Origin: Candidatus Moranbacteria bacterium UBA2206
GTDB lineage: Bacteria > Patescibacteriota > Minisyncoccia > Moranbacterales > UBA2206
NCBI GenBank assembly: GCA_002328565.1
Contig: DCUU01000038.1
Span: 1,383-21,767 of the forward strand
Direction of reading: 5' to 3'
DNA: 20,385 nt
The notes below the pieces were generated by a model. That model saw only the letters and a list, made by a program, of their open reading frames with translations, was not told where the DNA came from and searched no databases. The position numbers and the translations under genes are program-made. Shown piece by piece: positions 12,900 through 20,309 of the stretch. Every line of letters begins with the position of its first letter. Position 1 is the first letter of the stretch.

Positions 12900-12938
12900 T
12901 GGCAATAAAAGCATTAAAAATAAACGATTTTATTGCCA
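12900..12938. promoter_or_regulatory. Inverted repeat in the leader of the 173-aa gene, possible operator
   Basis: tggcaataaaa (12900-12910) and ttttattgcca (12928-12938) form a perfect 11-bp inverted repeat with a 17-nt spacer. It lies downstream of the predicted transcription start and 50 nt upstream of the ATG. It could be a dimeric operator or an RNA hairpin controlling the gene. Confidence 0.55.
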
Positions 12939-12973
12939 CTTTATATCTATAAATTTTCAACGAACGATAATAG

Positions 12974-13002
12974 ACCATAGCACATCTCAATCATTTTGTC
13001 AA
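12974..13002 (-). promoter_or_regulatory. Near-consensus promoter for the 173-aa gene
   Basis: Minus strand perfect TTGACA (13002-12997), 17-bp spacer, TATGGT (12979-12974), with TGC directly before the -10 (extended -10). One of the two strongest promoters in the window. Confidence 0.75.
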
Positions 13003-13015
13003 GAAAAAAAATTCC

Positions 13016-13045
13016 AAAACTCCGAGATTTTCATCTCGGAGTTTT
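13016..13045. terminator. Bidirectional terminator after murF
   Basis: aaaactccgagat (13016-13028) and atctcggagtttt (13033-13045), a perfect 13-bp stem with a 4-nt loop, T-rich on both exits. It ends the division cluster transcript. A second, smaller hairpin (ttcggatt 13054-13061 with aatccgaa 13075-13082) lies between it and the murF stop. Confidence 0.85.
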
Positions 13046-13112
13046 TTTCTCTTTTCGGATTGCCTCCCCCATCTAATCCGAAATTCTTACTCCACACCAA
13101 TTTTTTTCTAAA

Positions 13113-14471
13113 TTAAATTTTCTTCCAAGGAATATTTTTCCAAACTTCACTTTGTCGACAAAGAAGTTCTTCAGATTTTTGTGGCTCGGCCATAATTTCT
13201 TCCACTACCTTTTCCATGCGCATTCCTTGCGAACCTTTGACCAAAATCAAATCCCCTGGCTCGATTATTTCTCGTAATTTTTTCCCAGCGCTCATTGGAT
13301 CGGAAAAAACAAACAGTCTATTCTGGTTAATATTGTGTTTTTTGAGTTCCTCGACGGCGAATTGCATTCTTTCCCCGACTGCAAAATATATTCCATTTTT
13401 AATTTCCAAAAATTTCTTAGCCACATCCTTGTGCCCTAACTCCACTTCTTCACCAAGCTCTAGCATATCTCCCATCACGGCGATTTTTCTAGACGAGTTA
13501 ATATCTTTCAAAACATCCAGCGCAGAGATAGCAGAAATAGGCGAAGAATTATACGTATCATCAATTATTGAGGTGTTTTTGATGCCGGAAATCAAATTCA
13601 TTCGGCCAGTCGGTATAGAAAAATTTTCAAGCGCTCCCGCAATTTCCACTAAATTAAGCTTAAACGCCAAGCCGATGGCAATGGCACTGAGCGCCGCATA
13701 AATGCTATGTTTGGCTAAAATGTTATTAAGCCGAACCGGAATGCTTGTGCCTTTATAGTTGAGCTTGAAAGAAAGACCTTTGATTTCTTTGGCGTCACCA
13801 AATTGCGCAAAAGAATAATTATATAAAACGTCAGTCGCTTGAATTTCTGCCTCCGGCGAAAATCCAAAAGTTAAAAAAATTATATCATCTCTTTTGTTTT
13901 GGCTGGCTAATTTTTTGAGCTTTGGATTATCTAAATTTATCGCTGCAAAGCCTTTGGGCGCTAAATTATCCACCAGCGTCCATTTTTCACTGGCAATCTT
14001 ATCGATAGTCTTAAAATATTCCAAATGACTGCCAGAAATTTCTGTTATAACTGAAGCTTCGCACGAGATAAAGCTTGTTAGATACCCGATGTCGCCGGGT
14101 CGATCCGCCCCCATTTCTAAAATCAAAATCTCCGGATATCTTAAAGGTAATATGAAAAAAGCTAACCACCTGAAAGACACTCCCAACCATTTCCAAAATG
14201 ATCTTTCCCCGCTTTCAGCGCCGATTATCGTGAGGGGCAAACCAATTTCATTGTTATAATTTTTCTCTGTTTTTCTCACCCGAAAATGATTCGACAAAAC
14301 CGCATAAATTGCTTCTTTAGAAGAAGTCTTACCCACTGATCCGGTGATACCAATTACACGAGGTTTATATTTTTTGATTAGTAAAACCGCCATGACACGC
14401 AAGGTTTTTTCTAGCATTATTATTTTCTTAGATTTATGGTTTTGATTGTTCATCTTTTTTTTCTTTATCAT
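13113..14471 (-). CDS. murF: MurF, UDP-MurNAc-tripeptide:D-Ala-D-Ala ligase, lacking the N-terminal domain
   Basis: Up to 452 residues. Mur ligase marks: P-loop GITGSVGKTS (41-50), KNYNNEIGLPLTI, LEMGADRPGDIGYL, SEKWTLV (candidate modified Lys), DDTYNSSPISAISALD, and GDMLELGEEVELGHKDVA in the C-terminal domain. It adds D-Ala-D-Ala to the cytoplasmic peptidoglycan precursor. The P-loop is about 60 residues closer to the N-terminus than in typical MurF, so the UDP-sugar-binding N-domain is missing; a short hydrophobic-basic helix (about 20-37) stands in its place. Start uncertain: ATG 14471 overlaps ftsI by 38 nt; ATG 14453 and ATG 14417 are also possible, and none has a good Shine-Dalgarno. 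Last gene of the cluster. Confidence 0.9.
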   Translation of the reverse strand: MIKKKKMNNQNHKSKKIIMLEKTLRVMAVLLIKKYKPRVIGITGSVGKTSSKEAIYAVLSNHFRVRKTEKNYNNEIGLPLTIIGAESGERSFWKWLGVSFRWLAFFILPLRYPEILILEMGADRPGDIGYLTSFISCEASVITEISGSHLEYFKTIDKIASEKWTLVDNLAPKGFAAINLDNPKLKKLASQNKRDDIIFLTFGFSPEAEIQATDVLYNYSFAQFGDAKEIKGLSFKLNYKGTSIPVRLNNILAKHSIYAALSAIAIGLAFKLNLVEIAGALENFSIPTGRMNLISGIKNTSIIDDTYNSSPISAISALDVLKDINSSRKIAVMGDMLELGEEVELGHKDVAKKFLEIKNGIYFAVGERMQFAVEELKKHNINQNRLFVFSDPMSAGKKLREIIEPGDLILVKGSQGMRMEKVVEEIMAEPQKSEELLCRQSEVWKNIPWKKI

Positions 14472-16314
14472 CCTCTTGTTCTTTTTTATCCCTTATATTA
14501 TCGATAAAATATTCATTCAGTGTATGCGTTTGACGAAAAGCATTTAGATCTGCGTCAGTAAATTCCTCTGTCGGTTTGATATTCTTATAATCTAGCAAAA
14601 ATTTCATCAGTTCTCCAAAAGTCGGCGCCGCACTAGATTCCGCCCACTCCACCGTTTTTGGATCATCCATTCGAACGATAATAGTGAATTGTGGATTATC
14701 AATTGGAGCGAATCCGGCGAATGACCCGATATTTTTCCCCTCTTCATAGCCTTTTTTTTCTGTGCTGGCTACTTGGGCGGTGCCGGTTTTCCCCCCTACT
14801 CTATATCCCGGAACTCCAGCTCTTTTCCCATGTCCATTAATCACTACACTCTCAAGCATTTGCGAAACTTGATTAGCAGTTGATTGGGAAATAACTTTTC
14901 TAATTTCTTGAGGTACAATTTCCTCTACGCTTCCATCGCTATGAATTATTTTGTCCACAATTTGAGGTTTCATCAGAGTTCCGCCGTTGGCAATAGCGTT
15001 ATAAGCATTAGCCAGTTGAATCGGTGTCACTGTTATCCCTTGCCCGAAAGATATCGTGAAAAAATTTATATCCGCTTTCTTGTTTTTTAAGTTAGCGATA
15101 TTGCCAGCACTCTCTCCGGGAAGTTCAATGCCTGTCGTCTCTCCAAAACCGAATCTTTTTATATAATCCGCAAAGTTAACATTTCCTAGAAGTTTTTCTG
15201 CATATATCACACCAGTATTTAGTGAATTTTCCAAAACTTGTGTCATCGTTTGTTTGCCATAAGCTTTCAAATCGGAATTTCTCATAGTATATCCAGCTTC
15301 TTTCACCGCGCCAGTATCGATGTATGACGTCTGCGGAGAAATTTTTCCATCGTCAATGGCTGAAGCTAATGTGAAAGTTTTGAAAACACTACCCGATTCA
15401 TATGCATCACTCACTGCGATATTCCTAAAATTTTCCAGTTCGGCATCTTTATAATTATTCGGATCAAAAGAAGGATAGCTGGCAAGGGCAAGAATTTTTC
15501 CCGTCGGCGGATCCATGACTATTATCGTGCCCCTATCGGCTTGGAATTTTTGCACTGCGCTTTTGAGAATTTTTTCTGTTTGATACTGAATAATACGGTC
15601 GATCGTGAGAACCAAATCATCTCCGTTTTGTGCATGCGTTAATTCTTTTTTGCCAGTTGGAATCCAACGCCCAGAGTTGTCCTTATTTTGGAAAAGTTTT
15701 CCTTCTTGACCGATAAGCTCTTTGTCAAAATAATTTTCAATGCCATAGCGTCCACCAAAGGTTTCCCCTCTCCAACCCACAAAACCTAAAACTTGCGCAG
15801 ACAATTCCCCTCCGGGATAATAACGGAAACTTTCGTCTGATAAATGCACTCCTTCCAGTTTTAAATTATTCAAGCTTGCTATTTCTTCATCGCTCAAGCG
15901 ATGCTTCAAAACTTCATACATGTCATCTGCTTTCCCAAGCTTTTCTCGAAGTTCTGTTTCATCTAATTCTAATGTTCGGGATAAAACTTCCGCTACATTT
16001 TTTGGATCATCCATTTCTCGCGGAACAGCAAAGGCCAGTTTAGTACTCTTATTCACCGCGACAGGATAGTCCCCATCCTTATCTCTCAAAAATATTTCTC
16101 CGCGTTCTGGAATCAAATTGGAAAAAATAGAATGCTGTCCCTGGGCTAATGCCGTATAATAATCACGAGAAAGTATTTGCAAATTATAGAGCCGAAAAAT
16201 TATCGAGAAAGCAAAAATAGAAATCAGTAAGAATAATATATAAATTCTCGAGTCGGAATATTTTTTTATTTTACATTTTCTATTTCTCAAATCTTTAGAA
16301 ACTATATTTGCCAT
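14434..16314 (-). CDS. ftsI: FtsI/PBP2-type class B penicillin-binding protein (septal transpeptidase)
   Basis: 626 residues. A cytoplasmic basic N-terminus, one membrane helix (about 24-42), a pedestal or dimerisation domain (about 65-220, with PERGEIFLRD) and a transpeptidase domain (about 255-570). Catalytic motifs complete: S309-V-F-K312, S364-L-N366, K509-T-G-T512. The C-terminus is a short highly charged tail (KKEQEDDKEKKDEQ), with no PASTA domain. It cross-links septal peptidoglycan with FtsW and FtsQLB. The start is 4 nt after the ftsL stop and the end overlaps murF, so it is tightly coupled in the cluster. Confidence 0.95.
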   Translation of the reverse strand: MANIVSKDLRNRKCKIKKYSDSRIYILFLLISIFAFSIIFRLYNLQILSRDYYTALAQGQHSIFSNLIPERGEIFLRDKDGDYPVAVNKSTKLAFAVPREMDDPKNVAEVLSRTLELDETELREKLGKADDMYEVLKHRLSDEEIASLNNLKLEGVHLSDESFRYYPGGELSAQVLGFVGWRGETFGGRYGIENYFDKELIGQEGKLFQNKDNSGRWIPTGKKELTHAQNGDDLVLTIDRIIQYQTEKILKSAVQKFQADRGTIIVMDPPTGKILALASYPSFDPNNYKDAELENFRNIAVSDAYESGSVFKTFTLASAIDDGKISPQTSYIDTGAVKEAGYTMRNSDLKAYGKQTMTQVLENSLNTGVIYAEKLLGNVNFADYIKRFGFGETTGIELPGESAGNIANLKNKKADINFFTISFGQGITVTPIQLANAYNAIANGGTLMKPQIVDKIIHSDGSVEEIVPQEIRKVISQSTANQVSQMLESVVINGHGKRAGVPGYRVGGKTGTAQVASTEKKGYEEGKNIGSFAGFAPIDNPQFTIIVRMDDPKTVEWAESSAAPTFGELMKFLLDYKNIKPTEEFTDADLNAFRQTHTLNEYFIDNIRDKKEQEDDKEKKDEQSKP

Positions 16315-16318
16315 AATA

Positions 16319-16735
16319 TTATTTCATTGCTACCGGACCCTTGAGACTTACGAAGGTTGAACCCTTAGAACTGACCAAATTCAAATCTTCGGCCGCCTTT
16401 TCAATGTTATGCATCGATTTTAGTTCCACTTCTTGAATTTTGTTTTTTTCATTATCCGCCTTGAGTTTCTTGATTTCATTTTCGATGTCTCTAATTTCAT
16501 AACCTTTGGTCGCCAAATCATTAACTTGATAGAGATAAAATGATCCGAATATAAATGCCATAAAAATCAACACTACTGTCACTGACTTGGGGCTGAAATT
16601 CACACTGCCTCGGCAATTTTGAGAAACGGTTTGTTTTGTTCTTACGCTTTTTCGCATACTAAAAACAGAGCAATTCAATGATGCGTCGGTCGTTCTCTTG
16701 CGAGCATTTCTATTGATGGTTAAAACTCTCGACAT
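16319..16735 (-). CDS. ftsL: FtsL-like bitopic division protein
   Basis: 138 residues. A basic cytoplasmic N-terminus (about 1-50, many Arg/Lys/Ser), one membrane helix (about 52-70, VTVVLIFMAFIFGSFYLY) and an extracytoplasmic heptad-like coiled coil (about 72-105, YEIRDIENEIKKLKADNEKN). It ends in a short tail with NIEKAAEDLNLV, as seen in FtsL/DivIC. Position between rsmH and ftsI is the standard place of ftsL. It would form the FtsQLB complex that activates FtsI. The cytoplasmic part is longer than usual. Only a distant purine-rich element (aggggg, about 11 nt) precedes the ATG, so the start may lie further in. Assigned by topology and position, since the family is poorly conserved. Confidence 0.8.
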   Translation of the reverse strand: MSRVLTINRNARKRTTDASLNCSVFSMRKSVRTKQTVSQNCRGSVNFSPKSVTVVLIFMAFIFGSFYLYQVNDLATKGYEIRDIENEIKKLKADNEKNKIQEVELKSMHNIEKAAEDLNLVSSKGSTFVSLKGPVAMK

Positions 16736-16788
16736 TAAATTTCAGTCCCCCTGAAAATTAAATGTGCTTAAATTGTTTATTTATTTTT

Positions 16789-16849
16789 ACCCTGTGGAAT
16801 ATTTCGTATTAACGAAATAATTTTGTAAACAAAATTTATTCTACAGGGT
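16789..16849. repeat. 61-bp cruciform repeat, copy 2
   Basis: Outer arms 16789-16800 and 16838-16849 (accctgtggaat / attctacagggt, one G-T pair) enclose hairpins 16801-16818 (atttcgt/acgaaat, 7 bp) and 16819-16836 (aattttgt/acaaaatt, 8 bp). It has the same length and order as copy 1 when read on the opposite strand. It sits between rsmH and ftsL, with one arm inside the rsmH coding sequence. Confidence 0.85.
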
Positions 16850-17762
16850 GAATTTTCTCACACACCCTAAGCTTGGCGCTTCTTGATTTTGGATTATCGC
16901 TAACTTCCAAATCAGTTGGCGCAATTGGCTTTTTTGTGATGATTGCAATCTTCGGCTTTTTCCCACAAGCACACTGTGGAAAGTCCGGCGGGCAAATGCA
17001 TCCCCTAGCATTTTCCTTGAAACTATTTTTAACTATTCTATCTTCTAATGAATGAAACGAAATTATCGCAAGTCTCCCTCCTGGATTTAATCTTCCAATC
17101 GCTTGCGGGATAAACTTTTCTAAATTCGCAAGTTCCTGATTGACTTCGATTCGCAGAGCCTGAAAAGTTTTGGTGGCCAAATTCATTTTGGCATGTCTGA
17201 ATTTTTCCGGAATAGCATTTTTCACTATCTCTGCCAACTCCACAGTCCCTTCTATTGTTTTCTCTTTTCTATATTCAACAATTCTTTTGACAATAATTTT
17301 CCAAAATTTTTCTTCGCCATTTTCTCTGATTATTCTTTCTAATTCTCTTTGCTCATATTCGTTGACTATATTTCTCGCTGAAATTTCTTGATCTTCGGAA
17401 AGTCGCATATCTAATTGTTCATCTTCCTGAAAACTCATTCCCTTGCCGATAAGCTGGTCACTCGACCAACCCAGATCCGCCAAAATCGCATCAACTTTTC
17501 CTATCCCGATTGTTTCTAAAATATTTTCTAAATTCTCAAAATTATCATTAATCAAAATCACTCTCTCATTATTTTTCAAATCCGATTCTTCAATAGCTTT
17601 TTCATCCGCATCAATCCCGATTAATTTTCCTTTTTCAATTATTTTCAAAATTTCGCGACTATGTCCTCCACCTCCAAATGTCGCATCCACCACAATATCG
17701 CCTTCCTTGAGATTCAGCGACTGGATCGTTTCATTGAGCAATACCGGTTTATGAATAGACAT
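16836..17762 (-). CDS. rsmH: RsmH (MraW), 16S rRNA cytidine-1402 N4-methyltransferase
   Basis: 308 residues, normal length. Marks: MSIHKPVLLNETI at the start, SAM loop DATFGGGGHSREIL (26-39), GIDADEKA, DAILADLGWSSDQL, the MNLATKTFQALRIEVNQEL helix, ISFHSLEDRIVKNSF, and the cysteine segment CICPPDFPQCACGKKP before the C-terminus. It methylates C1402 in the ribosomal decoding centre. The final residues HPVE and the TAA stop are encoded by an arm of cruciform repeat copy 2 (16838-16849 and flank). It lies 123 nt downstream of mraZ across an AT-rich gap with a 15-bp tandem repeat. No good Shine-Dalgarno. Confidence 0.96.
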   Translation of the reverse strand: MSIHKPVLLNETIQSLNLKEGDIVVDATFGGGGHSREILKIIEKGKLIGIDADEKAIEESDLKNNERVILINDNFENLENILETIGIGKVDAILADLGWSSDQLIGKGMSFQEDEQLDMRLSEDQEISARNIVNEYEQRELERIIRENGEEKFWKIIVKRIVEYRKEKTIEGTVELAEIVKNAIPEKFRHAKMNLATKTFQALRIEVNQELANLEKFIPQAIGRLNPGGRLAIISFHSLEDRIVKNSFKENARGCICPPDFPQCACGKKPKIAIITKKPIAPTDLEVSDNPKSRSAKLRVCEKIHPVE

Positions 17763-17853
17763 TCTGTATTAAATTTTTAATTTTGTAATTTTTGCAATTT
17801 TTAAATAATTTCTAATGCTTTAATTTTTAGAAATTAAAAATTTAGATTTATTT

Positions 17854-17883
17854 ATAAAATTAAAAATTATAAAATTAAAAATT
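17854..17883. repeat. 15-bp perfect tandem duplication in the mraZ-rsmH gap
   Basis: ataaaattaaaaatt at 17854-17868 and again at 17869-17883, within a 123-bp gap that is almost pure A/T. It can pair with the reverse stretch aatttttaattttg near 17773. No function seen. Confidence 0.8.
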
Positions 17884-17885
17884 TT

Positions 17886-18320
17886 TTAATATACTCCTAA
17901 CTTACCTAACTGCTCCGCCACTTCATCGGTGTTTTTTTCAGCATTCTTTTTATATCCATCCCATTTATTTTCATCCCAAATTTCCAGTCGATTATACACT
18001 CCCGCGATAATGACATTTTTGTCGAGATCGGCATAACTTTTCAAAAAATCTGGAATCAAAATTCTGCCTTGTTTATCAATTTCACAATCCACCGCGCCAG
18101 CCAACATTGAGCGCACAAAACTTCGCGTAGTTGATTCTCCCATCGGAAGTGTTCCAAGTTTTTCCGCCAACTCTTGCCAAACTTTCATCGGGTAGATAAT
18201 GAGACACTTATCCAAACCTTTCGTAATCACTATTTTATTTTTTAAATCACTTCGAAATTTGCTTGGAACCGCCAATCTTTTCTTCGGATCAATGCTGTGA
18301 TTATACTCACCAATGAACAT
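17886..18320 (-). CDS. mraZ: MraZ, transcriptional regulator of the division cluster
   Basis: 144 residues, full length. Two AbrB-like MraZ half-domains with the D-x-K-x-R signatures: MFIGEYNHSIDPKKRLAVP (1-19) and CEIDKQGRILIPDFL (about 79-93), with conserved RSFVRSMLAGA between them. MraZ forms ring-shaped oligomers that bind direct repeats in its own promoter and set expression of the dcw cluster. It is the first gene of mraZ-rsmH-ftsL-ftsI-murF, with a near-consensus promoter and repeated AAGTG boxes upstream. Leader of about 110 nt. Confidence 0.96.
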   Translation of the reverse strand: MFIGEYNHSIDPKKRLAVPSKFRSDLKNKIVITKGLDKCLIIYPMKVWQELAEKLGTLPMGESTTRSFVRSMLAGAVDCEIDKQGRILIPDFLKSYADLDKNVIIAGVYNRLEIWDENKWDGYKKNAEKNTDEVAEQLGKLGVY

Positions 18321-18360
18321 AAATTAATTCACAAACTTATAAATTAAACTAAATTACAAA

Positions 18361-18420
18361 TTCGTACTTTCGCTAGATTCGTACTTTCGTAAATTAGTAA
18401 TTCCCCACTTCTCTACACTT
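18361..18420 (-). promoter_or_regulatory. Probable MraZ operator: repeated AAGTG boxes and a 12-bp direct repeat
   Basis: On the minus strand AAGTG occurs at 18420-18416 and 18410-18406, exactly 10 bp apart, as expected for MraZ boxes read on one DNA face. Further down the leader, cgaaagtacgaa occurs twice (18389-18378 and 18372-18361, period 17 bp), each again containing GAAAGT. The array lies 10 to 70 nt downstream of the predicted start of transcription. Confidence 0.55.
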
Positions 18421-18437
18421 TCATAGACTACAAATCT

Positions 18438-18466
18438 ATTTTACCCCACCAAGCCTCATTGGTCAA
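18438..18466 (-). promoter_or_regulatory. Promoter of the mraZ division cluster
   Basis: Minus strand TTGACC (18466-18461), 17-bp spacer, TAAAAT (18443-18438); both hexamers 5 of 6. The spacer contains tggtgggg, itself similar to an MraZ box. Confidence 0.7.
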
Positions 18467-18495
18467 CACTTTTTTTCCATTTTTAAAATAACAAA

Positions 18496-18519
18496 AAAAC
18501 GCCCATTTTAGGCGCTTTT
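18496..18519 (-). terminator. Terminator downstream of the HD phosphohydrolase gene
   Basis: On the minus strand aaaa-g-cgcc pairs with ggcgtttt (18519-18511 with 18503-18496, one bulged base), followed by more T. It lies between the HD gene stop (18551) and the mraZ promoter and insulates the two. Confidence 0.65.
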
Positions 18520-18527
18520 CAAAAAAG

Positions 18528-18536
18528 TTATGCACA
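18528..18536 (+). promoter_or_regulatory. DnaA-box-like site TTATGCACA
   Basis: A perfect TTATNCACA match in the second copy of the 18-mer (18521-18538; first copy 621-638). It lies about 60 bp upstream of the mraZ promoter -35. Confidence 0.4.
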
Positions 18537-18550
18537 GGCTGTCCCCAATA

Positions 18551-19534
18551 TCATTCCAGAAATTTCAAAAAGTATTCCTTTGGCTTCATTTCTTCTTTGA
18601 TGACCATTTTCCAATCTAAATTTATTTCAGAAACTCGCATAATCTTTCCATTGTGATGACACAGCGGATCAATCACCCGCGATTTGCAAAACACATGTTC
18701 CTCAAAATCATTTGGATCATTTTTAAACTTAACTTTATTATTCATTCGATCAAATAATTTTTGAAGTTTGCTATCTTCTTTTAAGTGCACATAAATTTTC
18801 GAAAGAACTGCGTCATCAGTTGTATACAAATCCTCCAAAAAAATATATTTTCTCTCATTGGCATGTTTTATGTAATTTCCCGTTACACTAAAAATTAAAG
18901 CTGATACTATTCCACTATAATATTTTTCATTTAGTATTTTGAAATACTGCGCATATTTTTGCGCACTCTTAAAATCAGAAAATATCCATCGTCCTTTTTC
19001 TGCTTTTAGATTATCTAGAATATATCCAACATCTTCTTTTTCTCCAATTTTAAAAATCGAAACTCCCCGCAAGGAATAATCAATGCGGTCTGAACAAATA
19101 TCAGGAAGATTATTTTCTTTAAGTGGAAAATTTTTGTCACCCAAAATATATTTCAAATCAAGATTATATTTTTCCAAAATTTTTGGCAAACTAGAATTTT
19201 TCACATACCCCTCAAATGAATTATCTTGATGATTATGTTCTTTTTGCGATCCAGTTGAAAAATAGTAGTCAGCGGCATGAGAAAAAGCACTATGAGAAAC
19301 ATCATGGATTAGACCCGCGATTTGTTCCTCAATTGGCGCCCCATATTTTTTTAGTAAAAGATAATCCCCCATTGAATGCTCGAAACGACTATGCGCTGTC
19401 CCAGGAAAATATGCTTCAAAATATCCAGCCTGATCCACGCCCTTAAGCCTTTGCATTTCCGGACTTTGGATTATTTCCAAAATCACCGGCTCACTTATTT
19501 CAAACTCCCCATAAATTCGATCAATGTATTTCAT
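18551..19534 (-). CDS. HD-superfamily phosphohydrolase (dNTPase/SAMHD1-like group)
   Basis: 327 residues from ATG 19534. Metal and active-site marks: H48-x-R50-x-E52-H53 (TAHSRFEHSMG), H77-D78 (LIHDVSHSAFSH), and D149 (DICSDRIDY). This order (H...HD...D, with HSRFEHS) is that of the dGTPase/SAMHD1-like and YdhJ-type HD proteins. Likely a nucleoside-triphosphate or cyclic-nucleotide hydrolase; the substrate is not told by the sequence. An in-frame earlier ATG (19564) would overlap the upstream gene, and the family-like start MKYIDRIYGEFEI favours 19534, which leaves 11 nt from the upstream stop. Terminator at 18496-18519. Confidence 0.85.
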   Translation of the reverse strand: MKYIDRIYGEFEISEPVILEIIQSPEMQRLKGVDQAGYFEAYFPGTAHSRFEHSMGDYLLLKKYGAPIEEQIAGLIHDVSHSAFSHAADYYFSTGSQKEHNHQDNSFEGYVKNSSLPKILEKYNLDLKYILGDKNFPLKENNLPDICSDRIDYSLRGVSIFKIGEKEDVGYILDNLKAEKGRWIFSDFKSAQKYAQYFKILNEKYYSGIVSALIFSVTGNYIKHANERKYIFLEDLYTTDDAVLSKIYVHLKEDSKLQKLFDRMNNKVKFKNDPNDFEEHVFCKSRVIDPLCHHNGKIMRVSEINLDWKMVIKEEMKPKEYFLKFLE

Positions 19535-19545
19535 AAAATAAAAAA

Positions 19546-19917
19546 TTATTTCTTCTTCACACAATGCGTGCCACGGCGAGTCATCTCCTGCGCATAGGCG
19601 TCGTAGCCTTTTTCTTTGATCATATCAATTGAGGCTTGGCGATCAGAGCCAAAAATAAAACCGAAGAGTTTGGAAAAAATATTGTTGAATTTTTTGCACT
19701 CCGACGCGTTCGCAAAAACGGTGCAATCCGCACAACTAAGCTTGCCATTTTCCATGCAACATTTTCGAACCGTGCACCAACTAGCCTTTTCATTCTTCTG
19801 ACACCCCGGACATTTTCCTTTTTTATATTTTCCACATTCTCCACAATAGAGTCCACAATAAGCAGTTAGGTTTTTGCCTGCCTCGACTTTAGGCGGGTCG
19901 ACATTTTTTTGTTCCAT
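19546..19917 (-). CDS. Cysteine-rich DUF3795-like protein
   Basis: 123 residues from ATG 19917 (the frame is open further upstream but without family-like sequence). About 12 cysteines lie in the first 80 residues: AYCGLYCGECGKYKKGKCPGC (in parts CGLYCGEC and CPGC), then SWCTVRKCC and SCADC, then ECKKF. This spacing is that of DUF3795-type proteins, presumed to bind Zn or Fe-S. The C-terminal third (SIDMIKEKGYDAYAQEMTRRGTHC) has a helical segment and one more Cys. Function unknown. It lies directly upstream of the HD phosphohydrolase gene (11-nt gap) on the same strand, so the two are probably co-transcribed. Confidence 0.75.
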   Translation of the reverse strand: MEQKNVDPPKVEAGKNLTAYCGLYCGECGKYKKGKCPGCQKNEKASWCTVRKCCMENGKLSCADCTVFANASECKKFNNIFSKLFGFIFGSDRQASIDMIKEKGYDAYAQEMTRRGTHCVKKK

Positions 19918-19987
19918 TTTTTTATGTAAGTAATTTATTACGTAACTATATTTTACGCCCAAACAAAATAATTGGCAAAAAACAGGT

Positions 19988-20012
19988 GCTCTCTCGTTAA
20001 ACAACGAGGAGC
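19988..20012 (-). terminator. Terminator after the 88-aa gene
   Basis: On the minus strand gctcctcgtt (20012-20003) pairs with aacgag-a-gagc (19998-19988, one bulged A), followed by acctgttttttg. It lies 19 nt past the stop at 20031. Confidence 0.6.
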
Positions 20013-20030
20013 CCCGCAACACATCATCAT

Positions 20031-20297
20031 TCAAAAGAAGATGCAGATTTTTTGGAACATTGTCATTCCCTTATTGGCGGATGACTTTGCTCCGCAGATA
20101 TGTTCCGCTATAATATTGCGAAACTCTCTGCAAAATCCACAACCCACCATCAAATCATCTATTTTTTTGCGAGAATTAATCCCAAGTTTCCTCGCAAGAT
20201 CCTCCAATCTTTCTACTTCTTGAAATAAAATCGCCTTAACTTCCGGATTTACTTCAAGCCCCAGAATCCAACTATTAAGATTTTTCTTCGCTTTCAT
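20031..20297 (-). CDS. Small unknown protein, 88 aa
   Basis: Not recognised. A helical, charged N-terminal two-thirds (KAILFQEVERLEDLARKLGINSRKKIDDL, in part coiled-coil-like) is followed by a cysteine-bearing end (VGCGFCREF, C53 and C56, and C68) with no membrane helix. The CxxC pair plus C68 may bind a metal, or the segment may act in redox or self-association. Start secure: aggagg 8 nt before ATG 20297, overlapping the probable stop (TAG 20312-20310) of the upstream gene, which suggests translational coupling. Confidence 0.65.
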   Translation of the reverse strand: MKAKKNLNSWILGLEVNPEVKAILFQEVERLEDLARKLGINSRKKIDDLMVGCGFCREFRNIIAEHICGAKSSANKGMTMFQKICIFF

Positions 20298-20309
20298 TTA
20301 TCCTTCCTC

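Noticed and set aside
13216..13701. Long plus-strand ORF opposite murF
   Set aside because: It is antisense to a well-supported MurF coding sequence, serine/proline-rich shadow composition, no ribosome-binding site.
19918..20034. Upstream 39-codon extension of the cysteine-rich gene
   Set aside because: It runs through a terminator hairpin and overlaps the 88-aa gene; family-like sequence starts only after ATG 19917.
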